A stretch of DNA of 64,000 nt from Balamuthia mandrillaris (Eukaryota; Discosea; Longamoebia; Balamuthiidae). Below the pieces are notes generated by a model, which saw nothing but the letters and a program-made list of their open reading frames with translations, had not been told where the DNA came from and made no database searches. Positions 55,722 to 64,000 of the stretch are shown here, in pieces (within the stretch, counting starts at the first letter, position 1; every line of letters starts with the position of its first letter). The stretch is taken from the NCBI GenBank assembly GCA_031835245.1, contig JAVKOQ010000261.1, positions 1-64,000 of the forward strand. The letters run 5' to 3'. Made by a program: the position numbers and the translations under genes.

Positions 55722-58700
55722 CTTCAGTAGCGTTTGTCAACTCTAGGGGCTGGGGACAAGAGGAATTGGTCAGCTGTTGGGCTGACAGTAAGCAATTTGA
55801 CATTATTGGAGTGTGCGAACATAGGAGGATGGTTGCCCCTCGATTGGTGGGGTATCGGTGGATGGGTGGAGGGGCTGCTCCAGGGAGGAGTGGCTATGGA
55901 AGGGGTGGCGCAGGTTTCTTTGTTCGAGAGGGCTTCAAGGGGAACATCGGAGAAAGGAAAGAGTGGCGAACACCCAACTCCACTTGGGTGGAACTGGCGG
56001 GACAGGGGTGCATCTTTATAATCGGTATAGTGTATCTCCCTCCAGGAGGTACCGTGGACAACTTTAAGGTCACCTTGGCTGCGATTGAGAAAAGAATCCT
56101 GGACGTGGTCAAGGAAGGAAGACCCCTGATTATTGGAGGTGATTGGAACGCCAGGGTTGGAAAGGGATGGAATGGTAGAGGTGAATCTACTTACAACACG
56201 AGAGGAAAGGTGTTGGTGGAGGCTTTCAAAAGGCTGGCCCTCTCGTTGCCTCAGCTCGAAGAGGAAGCGCCAGTATTTACATGGAGAGCTGGAAAACGAA
56301 AGAGCATTGTGGACTATGTGGTAGCATGGAGATGGACGGGCAAGGTAGTTGGTGACAGATGGCAAGCTTGGACCGATCATCGCCCACTGGTAGTCGAGTT
56401 GAAGGACCCAGCAGATAATTGTGGCGGGGTTTGGATGGAACGATGGAAGTGGAAGTCCTACTCGGAGGAAGATCGCAAGAGGAGGTGGAGGGAGTACAAA
56501 CGCGGGTGCAAGCGTTTCTTCAAAGGAGAGGAATGGAAGGCCATGGTCAAGAAAACCCGGGAGGGAACAGCTACTGTTGAAGATCTTTGGAGCAAGTGGA
56601 AAAAAGGATTGTGGGATTGTGCAATGAGATGGTTTGGTAGAGAAAGGAGACTGATAGGAGCAACAACGAGCAGGGCAAGGAAGCCATGGTGGACAGCAGA
56701 GTTAACATCCTTGAACAAGCAGGTAGTGATAGCCCATGCTCAGTGGCTAAGAGAAGGAAAGAATGATGGAAAGGCCAGAGAGGAATTTGTGGAACTCAGG
56801 AAAAGGTTTGTGAAGTTGTGGAGAGCCAACAAATGGGACTGGATGAAGTGGAAAAGACAAGAGAACATCAAGGAAATGCAGAAATGGATCGGCAACATGT
56901 GGAGGATAGTGGCAAAGCGTAGAGCAGAGCCCAAAGCAGTTAGGGCGCACCACGGTAGCACGGCAGCCTTCAAGGAACATTGGGCAAAGCTGGGAAGGAA
57001 GGATTCTTCCATTGGGAGCTTGCATCGAGAGGAAGCAGGTCCAGAAGGACTGCCTTGGTCTGGTAGTAACTGGCTTAAGAAGGAGAGTTTTAATCTTGCA
57101 TGGAGGAAAAGATTGAGGGTGGGCAAAGCAGCGGGGGTGGACAATATTGATGGGGAAATGATGAAGTATGGAGGCAAACATGTGCAAGATGCAACTTGGA
57201 CGCTGATCAAGGTCATTGAGAACCAAGGCATATTCCCCAAGGAGTGGAAACAGGGGGTGGTTATTCCCTTGCATAAGGCAGGAGATCCCCAGAATCCAGC
57301 AAACTATAGAGGTATTACTCTCCTATGCAATGCAGCCAAGGTGTTTGAAGGAGCTATCTTGGTACAATTGAACATACAAGCAAGAGAGCAAGGGTGGATA
57401 AGTAATTGCCAGGGTGGATTTAGAAAAGGAAGGGGAGTCATGGATCAGGTGTGGCGGTTGAAGAAATGCCTGATGAAGAGAAGCAAAGAACGTACCTATA
57501 TTGCTCTGTTGGATATCAGCAAGGCATATGACATGCTTGACCATGACATACTGGCAAGGACATTACGCAAAAGAGGAGCAGAAGAGGCAGCAGTGGGTAT
57601 CATTACAGAGTGGTACCATGGTATGACGAGTGTTATTCGCATGAATGGGCAGCTTTCAGAGGAATTTCTGGGGGAAAGAGGAGTTAAGCAAGGAGGAGTT
57701 TTGTCTCCATTCTTGTTCAATGTATACATTGATGTGGTGGCAAGAAAGCTACAAGCTGCAGAGGAGAAGGAAAGAGGAGATAAAGCAAGGAATGTTTGCT
57801 TGTTGTTTGCAGATGACTTGGCAGTGGTGGCCAGCGACCCATTTGAGCTTCAGAGAAGATTGAATGTAGCAGTGGAGGCAGTGAATGCTCTGGGACTTCA
57901 GTTCAATGCAAAGAAATCAGTGGTGCTAGTACAAGGAAAGAAGGCTCATTTTCAAGAGTGGAGACTGAAGGGGGAGGCGGTGAAACGGGTGAAGGAGGCC
58001 AAGTACCTGGGACTGTGGTTTGAAGAAAGTGGGGAATGGACAACTCATGCCAAGGAGAGGATCACCAAGGCCAAGCAAGCCCTCTACAGCCTTAGGCAGC
58101 GGGGAGCCATTGCCCAAGGCCTTGGTACACGCACTGCCCAGATTGCTGCAGAGGCTATTATTGTCAAGTCTACCTTGTCATATGGATTATGTATGACAGA
58201 GCTTTCCAAATCATGGTGGAAGAAGATCGAAGCAGTGTGGAATGAGACAGCAAGAAGTGTATTGCAAGTTCTTCGAAGGACTGTGGCGGGGGTTTGTAGA
58301 GCAGAATTGGGCTGGTTGACCATCAAGGCCTACTGTGAGTTGGAAAGACAAGCAGTAATTCATCATGCTGAGAGGCAAGATGGCCACTTTGAGCTACTTG
58401 AAGAGGTAAGCCAAGCAAGTGAAGAGGAAGGGGAGAAGAATGAAGGTGAGGGAGGTGACGGAACGACAGTTGTTGAAAAGAAAGCCAAGAGGATGAGGGC
58501 CTTAACTCGAGTAGCCAAGATGGAGTATGCAGCTGAAGGAGAAAGAGGAACAAGAGCATGGCTATGGCATAACTTCTTGACAAATGGAAGATGTTTGGTT
58601 GGACAACAACGGAGCTTAGTGATTACCAACCCAAGGAAAGAACGTTTGATGAATGCTATTCGCTGTGGTGGCCTGCCTATTGGAAAAAAGTGGGGATCCA

Positions 58701-59026
58701 TTCAGCAGTCTGAGGTGGATAGCAAGTGCCCTGCATGTGATGCTGAGGAAGAAACAGCAGAACACTTCCTGTTAAGGTGTCCTAACCTTTGGGAAGATCG
58801 CTTTAGAATCTGGAGTGTGGACAATGGAAGTGAAGAACAAGTCAGAAAGCTGATTATTGAAGACTGTACAACAAAGCTCCTGTCAAGTGGAAAGAAATGT
58901 AACAGAGCTCAAGAGATGGAACAATGTAAGCAAAGTTGTAAACGAGTCTGGAGATTATGGGCAGCAAGAGCAAGTTGGAAGCATGGAAGTTCTTCTGCAC
59001 TTTATCAATCTTTGGAAGTAATGTAA
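55718..59026 (+). CDS. LINE ORF2: APE endonuclease-reverse transcriptase (1102 aa)
   Basis: The enzyme nicks the target and reverse-transcribes the element. The endonuclease (~1-240) has FVNSRG, the Glu in IGVCEHR, GIVYLPPGG, GGDWNARVG, SIVDYVV and the final TDHRPLVVEL. The RT (~460-760) has AGDPQNPANYRGITLLCNAA, NCQGGFRKGRGVMDQV, LDISKAYDMLDH, KQGGVLSPFLFNVYID, the catalytic CLLFADDLAVVAS and a thumb-like YLGLWFEESGEW. The C-terminal knuckle is CPACDAEEETAEHFLLRCP (CCHC). No RNase H domain. Start ATG overlaps the ORF1 stop as ATGA, implying termination-reinitiation. All catalytic residues I can place are present, so the protein may be active. Confidence 0.93.
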   Translation: MTSVAFVNSRGWGQEELVSCWADSKQFDIIGVCEHRRMVAPRLVGYRWMGGGAAPGRSGYGRGGAGFFVREGFKGNIGERKEWRTPNSTWVELAGQGCIFIIGIVYLPPGGTVDNFKVTLAAIEKRILDVVKEGRPLIIGGDWNARVGKGWNGRGESTYNTRGKVLVEAFKRLALSLPQLEEEAPVFTWRAGKRKSIVDYVVAWRWTGKVVGDRWQAWTDHRPLVVELKDPADNCGGVWMERWKWKSYSEEDRKRRWREYKRGCKRFFKGEEWKAMVKKTREGTATVEDLWSKWKKGLWDCAMRWFGRERRLIGATTSRARKPWWTAELTSLNKQVVIAHAQWLREGKNDGKAREEFVELRKRFVKLWRANKWDWMKWKRQENIKEMQKWIGNMWRIVAKRRAEPKAVRAHHGSTAAFKEHWAKLGRKDSSIGSLHREEAGPEGLPWSGSNWLKKESFNLAWRKRLRVGKAAGVDNIDGEMMKYGGKHVQDATWTLIKVIENQGIFPKEWKQGVVIPLHKAGDPQNPANYRGITLLCNAAKVFEGAILVQLNIQAREQGWISNCQGGFRKGRGVMDQVWRLKKCLMKRSKERTYIALLDISKAYDMLDHDILARTLRKRGAEEAAVGIITEWYHGMTSVIRMNGQLSEEFLGERGVKQGGVLSPFLFNVYIDVVARKLQAAEEKERGDKARNVCLLFADDLAVVASDPFELQRRLNVAVEAVNALGLQFNAKKSVVLVQGKKAHFQEWRLKGEAVKRVKEAKYLGLWFEESGEWTTHAKERITKAKQALYSLRQRGAIAQGLGTRTAQIAAEAIIVKSTLSYGLCMTELSKSWWKKIEAVWNETARSVLQVLRRTVAGVCRAELGWLTIKAYCELERQAVIHHAERQDGHFELLEEVSQASEEEGEKNEGEGGDGTTVVEKKAKRMRALTRVAKMEYAAEGERGTRAWLWHNFLTNGRCLVGQQRSLVITNPRKERLMNAIRCGGLPIGKKWGSIQQSEVDSKCPACDAEEETAEHFLLRCPNLWEDRFRIWSVDNGSEEQVRKLIIEDCTTKLLSSGKKCNRAQEMEQCKQSCKRVWRLWAARASWKHGSSSALYQSLEVM

Positions 59027-59159
59027 GCAAGGAAAAGAGGAAAAAGGAAAGGGAAAGAAAAGGATAGCTAGATGATACAAAGTTGGTCTGAAATCTCATT
59101 CAACTCCTTTCACTTGTGAATTGAGTAACAATTGGGAAGGCATTGAGGATGAGGGAGTA

Positions 59160-59345
59160 AGAAAAGTAAGAGTACACTATGTATGTACAAGGCTTACTTT
59201 TTATGTATAGATTGGTGTTGCTCTCAGAGCAAATAAACTTTTTATTACTACTAAGATAATAGTAACAAGAAGTTTATTTACTCTGAGAGCAACACCAACT
59301 TATACATAAAAAGTAAGCATTGTATATACATAGTATACTCTTACT
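59160..59345. repeat. Palindromic junction of two LINE 3' ends
   Basis: The plus-strand LINE tail (GTACACTATGTATGTACAA, then CTTACTTTTTATGTATAGA, then GTTGCTCTCAGAGCAAATAAA) meets its near mirror image (TTTATTTACTCTGAGAGCAAC, then TATACATAAAAAGTAAGC). The arms are ~80 bp, around a centre near 59250. Confidence 0.85.
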
Positions 59346-62300
59346 TTTCTCACTCCCTTCTCAATTGTTTTAGTTCACAAGTGAAAGGTGTTATATGAGC
59401 TTTCAGACTAACTTCATATCATCTAGCTATCCTTTGCTTTCTCCTTTTCTTTCTTATCTTTTCCTTAGTGTTAATTTACTTCCATGTTTCTAACTTGCTC
59501 TTGCTTTCCATAATCTCCAGCTCGTTTACAACTTTGCTTACATTGTTCCATCTCTTTAGCTCTGTTGCATTTCTTTCCACTTGACAAGTGCTTTGTTGTA
59601 CAATCTTCAATGGTCAGCTTTCTGACTTGTTCTTCATCTCCATTGTATACACTCTAGATTATAAAGTGATCTTTCCAAAGGTTTGGACATCGTAACAGAA
59701 AGTGTTCTGCTGTTTCTTCCTCAGCATTGCATGCAGGGCATATACTGTCCTCTTCAGATTGCTGAATAGCTCTCCACTTTTTTCCCATTGGCAGTCCATC
59801 ACAGCGAATAGCATTCATCAATCGTTCTTTCCTTGGATAATCACTAAGCTCTGTTGTTGTCCAACTAAACATCTTCCATTTGTCAAGATGTTATGCCAAA
59901 GCCATGCTCTTGTTCCTCTTTCTCCTTTAGCTGTGTACTCCACCTAGTCTATACATAAAAAGTAAGCATTGTACATACATAGTGTACTCTTATTTCTATC
60001 ATTTCCTCATTCTCAATGCCTTGCCAATTGTTTTTACACATAGGAGAGTAATTCCTTTGTATTTTGCTGAGTTCTGGGGATCTCTTGCCTTATGCAAAGG
60101 GATAACCACCCCTTGTTTTCACTCCTTGGGAAATACACCTTGGTTCTCAATAGTCTTAATCAGTGTCCAAGTTGCATCTTGCACATGTTAACCTCCATAC
60201 CTGATCATTTTTCCATCAATGTCGTCCACTCCAGCTGCTTTGCCCATCCTCAACATTTCTTCCATGCAAGATTAAAGCTTTCCTTCTTTAGCCAGTTGTT
60301 GCCAGACCAAGACGGTCCTTCTGGACCTGCTTCCTCCTCTTAATGCAAGCTTTCAATAGAAGAATCCTTGCTTCCAATCATTCTTTACTTCTCTTAGCCA
60401 CTGAACATGAGCTTTTACTACCTGCTTGTTCAAGGATATTAACTTTGCTGTCTACTATGGCTTCCTTGTTGTTGCTCCAACCAGTCTCCTTTCTCTTATT
60501 AAAACCTAAGCATAGAACTAAGATAGGAACAAATAGAAAGACAGGAGCCAAACGTATCTAATGAGAAAAAGAGAACAAGTGTGTTTTAAGTGTGTTGTTG
60601 TTGCTTCATTCCTGCTTGTGTTCTTGGTTGTGGGAAAAGTATTTATAGTTATGAAGGCAACCAAGGAAAGAAAGAGGCTCAGGGTTGGGAGAATGACTTT
60701 GGGTTTGTTCTTAAGTTCTAGGCTCAGGAAAGTTCCAGGGCAGGAGAAAGATCTTTGGAATGGCTGGGTGTTGATTTTAAGAAAAGATCGATGACAGTTG
60801 GTGAGAGATTGTCAACAGAGAAGAGAAAAGAACAAAGAAAGAAACAAAGAACGAGTTGGTTATATTGACAGTTGCCAACTCTCTACCAAACCATCTCATT
60901 GCACTATTCCACAATTCTTTTTTCCACTTGTTCCAAAGATTTTCAATAGTAGCTGCTCCTTATGCATGTTCCTCATCTCTCTTCTTGAAGAAATGCTTGC
61001 ATCCACGTTTGAAGCCCTCTTGAATGAAGAACTATGCACCACTTTTTCCATAGCCATTCCTCTTTGGAGCAGCCCCACCACCCATCCACCAATACACCTC
61101 CATGCAAGGGGCAACCATCCTCTTATATTTGCAAGCTTTAATAATGTCAAATGGCTTACAGCTGACTCATTCTTCTTGCCTCTAGTCCATAGAGTTGACA
61201 AATGCCATTGAAGTTATTGGGTTCCTTTCCTTCTTTATCCACATTGTCGGACCAGTTGACAGCACTTGGATGCTGCGCCTCAGCCAGTGTGAAGCCAGAG
61301 TCTTCCAATGAGCTGTTTCAATATTTTCCTTCTTTTTCATATTTCTTTGCTCTTTAGGCTTCCACAGCAGTTTGCCTTCATTCTTGGCTTTAATTCAAGC
61401 TACCCACCAGTATACTATAGCATACAGCCTGGCTCTTTTCACAATACTTCAACAAGCTTGAGCCCTAGCTTGAAGATCCTCTTGCACACCTTTTCCTCCT
61501 TAAGGTCCTTACCACTTATCATAATCAATATACCTTCAACAGCCCTTACCTTGGAGTAAGGACTGGCAAAGCCATACTTTGGTTGTGCTGTAATTCAGGT
61601 CAATTACTGTATCCTTGGTCCACATTCTCCTGTATATATATGTTGAAGTTATCCTGCCAACATATATCTTGTTCCTTTGCTCCAGTATTCCAAACTTGGT
61701 GCACTTGCTGTAGTTACTGTTTAGGGGATAATCCTTTTCATAGTAATCTTATCACACCACAGAGCTTAACTACCTCTATATATGACTGTTGATTTTGAGA
61801 ACTTGGAGCAGGACTTTTTTACTTTTTCCTTCACCATAAGATTATGTGTTAACGTGGGATAAATCAGGCAAATCAAGAAAGTGACTCTGGGTTTATTCAC
61901 AAGAGAAGAGGTGTGAACCAAAGTGTGTGCTTTGAATGTGTTGCAAGGAAAAAGGGATAATAAGAGGGATGTGAGGAATTTAGGGTATGTAGAGTGTCGA
62001 CAGGAAGTCATAATGAAGTGAATCATTGGTTTTCCAATATATTGATCTCCTAGTCAAGAGATTCAATCAAGACCCTGAATTGTACCACCACTGCGAATGA
62101 GTGTACACCTGCCTCAGAGAGCTTACCACACTTGTCAGAAACACCACTGATACAATCAAACAGCAGCATCACTTGTCTGTTGGTTCTCTCCTTAATGTCA
62201 TTTGCACTAATTAAGTTCAAATCAATCTTTCTCTCAGGCACAACATGGGTCCCTTCCTGTCGGCAGGGCGAATCCACTACATTGATCCTCTGCACCTCTG

Positions 62301-62470
62301 TTGTTTTCCTCCTTTTGGTTAACCTGGAAAGGAGGAATCTTGACTGTGGTATTGTTCAGGTGTCCATACTTTTCCACCACTAACTTGAACATTTCCTCAA
62401 AACTAATTTAGCTTGTTTCCTTTAATAAAACACTTGGGGATCTTTGCCTCTTTTTGCACATAGCTTGCAA
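59265..62470 (-). mobile_element. Scrambled minus-strand LINE copy/copies
   Basis: Inverted LINE pieces in order: ORF2 C-terminus with a CCHC relic (59654-59872, CPACNAEEETAEHFLLRCP); a second LINE 3' end at ~59950-60035; the RT linker region (60040-60360); part of the region before the RT (60360-60480); unrelated sequence (60490-60880); endonuclease/linker parts (60890-61200); and ORF1 from ~61210 to 62470. Numerous stops and deletions. The second 3' end shows at least two elements are involved. Nothing here is functional. Confidence 0.75.
60490..60880. other. Unassigned insertion within the scrambled LINE
   Basis: About 390 bp that do not match the intact LINE. It includes an open frame from 60561 (77 codons) with one hydrophobic stretch (ASFLLVFLVVGKVFIV) and a basic end. 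No family recognised, and the context argues for repeat-derived sequence. Confidence 0.4.
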
Positions 62471-62474
62471 AGCA

Positions 62475-62640
62475 GGCATCCATGATCAGTAACATCAGTA
62501 AGATCATTGATGCCCTCACCATTGCAGGCCTCCTTCTCTGCCTCAAGAAATGCCAGTTTGGATATGCTTGAGTGTACTCCTTGGTCATATTGTATCAATA
62601 GATGGCTGCTTAACTAACTGAGAGCATACTCCACTTTTGC
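62475..62640 (+). pseudogene. Ty3/gypsy reverse-transcriptase fragment
   Basis: One frame reads KIIDALTIAGLLLCLKKCQFGYA, and after a stop and a frame change VLLGHIVSIDGCLTN. This order (LxxAGLxLxxxKCxFG, then LGHIVSxDG) is the classic motif of Ty3/gypsy RT palm/thumb sequences. Only about 50 codons remain. Confidence 0.7.
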
Positions 62641-64000
62641 TACTCTGCCTATTCCAACCACAGGCAAACAATACAGAGCTATTTATACACTAGTTTTGCA
62701 GTTTTTCCGCAGTTTTTGGCAGTGTTTCTATCAGTTGCCAAAAACTGTCCATATAAACTTAGCTGGGCAGAAAAACCACCAATTTCTTTCATATAAAATT
62801 TATAAAGACTGTAAACTAGCACAAACACAACCAAGCACTATTGCTATTGCAATTGTTGTTATCATTGCCTTTGATATTGTCATTATCAGTTTGTAAAAGA
62901 GTTTACTATTTCTTTCAGGTTTCAAGGATAAGGGAGTAAAAGAAGTAGAAGTAGTGGAGTTATAGTCTTTTTGTAGGGCTAGTGGGGGAAAAATGCAGAA
63001 AAAATAGGGCAATGGTAATAGTTTGTAGATGATTAGTTAGTGCCAGAGGGAGGCAAAGCTGATGAAGGAAATGGTGATGAAGGTGGCCATAGTGCCAAAG
63101 CTGGTTGCTAAGATGGTGATGTCTATGTGTTGGTTGAATCCAACCTTAAGAATAAAAGAGTTGGTGACAAGACAAAAAGTGTATTTCAGAGAATAGAGGA
63201 AGGACAACGAGAGGGAATCTCTGATATTGCTTCAAAGTACACTGAGAAAAAGGGGAAAAGGGAGAAAAAAAGGATGGAGAATACAAAAAAAAGGAGAGCT
63301 GAGAGTCTAGGATGGATCCAATATGAGGAGTCTTGAGATAAGTGTTCGTGATTTTACCAACTTGCACTTGGCCCGAGTTGAGTGCTGCAGGCTGGCAGGG
63401 TTTATGCTGAGAATCAGGATGCCAGGGCGCTGAGCACTTGCAGCAGGTGTGCTTGTTGAAGGATGGAGAATGTATTGATGGTAAGGAAGAAGATGAGGAG
63501 GACTCATTGTTGTTGCTGTTGTAGTATTGGCCAGTGTTGGCCTTGCTGGGCTTTGGGTGCCATCTTTCATCTGTATAATATGTTTACATTCAGCTGAGTG
63601 TTCAAATGTTGGGGCAGCTGGTGCTAGAGGAAGCTTGTGTGTAAAGAGTAGCTTTAACACAAAGGGCTATCTGTATGACTTTATCATACTTCTCTGTGTT
63701 CCATGAAAGGAGTATGTTGATAACCAATCCCAGGAGACAAGAGTTGAGGCAATGTTTCAGTGCTGCTGAAATGGATGGCATAGACATCTCTGGTCTGATG
63801 TAATGACAAGCAAGGTATGATCGACAAGTCTATCTTTGAGTGCTATAAAACAATCATCACAGACACTATCACATGTGCACACAGCCAGTTGGACAATCCC
63901 TTTCTCTCACACAACGCTCACAAAGTAGAGATAAGATTGGTGTGGTTCTTGGTTTGCTCTTATTAGAAAGACCTGCTTCGTGTGTACAGTTTCTCTCCTT
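62641..64000. other. Repeat-derived, gene-poor end of the window
   Basis: About 1.36 kb of AT-rich sequence. Short open frames exist on both strands (e.g. 63127-63336 plus; 63307-63660 minus, Thr/Pro/Ala-rich), none with a recognisable domain. It may be the remainder of the gypsy-like element or its gag region. No gene supported. Confidence 0.5.

Larger units (their letters stand above)
54295..59250 (+). mobile_element. Full-length LINE retrotransposon with two intact ORFs
   Basis: A short 5' leader (~54295-54365) contains an 11-bp stem hairpin. ORF1 (54366-55721) and ORF2 (55718-59026) overlap by ATGA. The 3' UTR is ~220 bp, ending in TTGCTCTCAGAGCAAATAAA and an AT-rich tail. Both ORFs are uninterrupted, unlike all neighbouring copies, which argues for recent insertion. 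No long polyA; target-site duplications are not evident to me. Confidence 0.88.

Noticed and set aside
56740-57274. Minus-strand frames of 166-175 codons inside LINE ORF2
   Set aside because: Antisense shadows of the intact reverse transcriptase.
1-64000. CRISPR arrays, bacterial operons, tRNA or rRNA genes
   Set aside because: None seen by eye. The repeats are microsatellites or transposons, not spaced direct repeats, and I found no cloverleaf or rRNA signature.

Overview
The window is nuclear DNA from a protist. Genes carry many short GT-AG introns, mostly 50-300 bp and often filled with (CT)n or TTC-type tracts. Coding sequence is rich in low-complexity Ser/Gln/Glu runs. The gene set (SPX-EXS, RGS-C2, RhoGAP, SH3-PH-LRR and a Ste20-like kinase joined to a RasGAP fold, plus a DPE2-type glucanotransferase) fits an amoebozoan. 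An Acanthamoeba/Balamuthia-type discosean is my best guess, but that is inference and nothing in the window proves it. I rebuilt exon-intron structures by hand, using splice signals, reading phase and family motifs.

Layout. 1-50.8 kb is gene dense, with about 20 genes. (-) RhoGAP with a NECAP-like PH domain, open at the left edge; (-) ZNHIT1/Vps71; (+) Shg1/BOD1-like acidic protein; (-) four-CBS protein; (-) very large ADA3; (+) SPX-EXS phosphate exporter; (+) 106-residue single-span membrane protein whose 3' half is duplicated 1 kb downstream; (-) RGS-C2 protein; (+) Ste20-like kinase/RA/RasGAP-like fusion; (-) WDR7/Rabconnectin-3beta; (+) SH3-PH-LRR; (-) METTL21-type methyltransferase; (+) DPE2; (-) thioredoxin-fold protein; (-) two ankyrin proteins; (-) SNF8/VPS22; (+) secreted protein; (-) PPTC7-type PP2C. 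Many neighbours are divergent or convergent with short gaps, and the WDR7 and kinase 3' ends meet or overlap.

50.9-64 kb is a transposon graveyard of different character: AT-richer and without cellular genes. It holds a 5'-truncated minus-strand LINE split by a decayed Tc1/mariner element, an intact plus-strand LINE (ORF1 plus APE-RT ORF2 joined by an ATGA overlap), a scrambled minus-strand LINE fused tail-to-tail to it, and a Ty3/gypsy RT fragment.

Functional themes. Three chromatin-complex subunits (SWR1, SAGA and probably COMPASS) lie in the first 13 kb. Small-GTPase and G-protein signalling is well represented. WDR7 (V-ATPase assembly) and SNF8 (ESCRT-II) point to endolysosomal function, and DPE2 to cytosolic glycogen/maltose use. 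The most unusual gene is the kinase fusion: its GAP-like domain lacks the catalytic arginine finger, so the protein may be a Ras-binding effector kinase.
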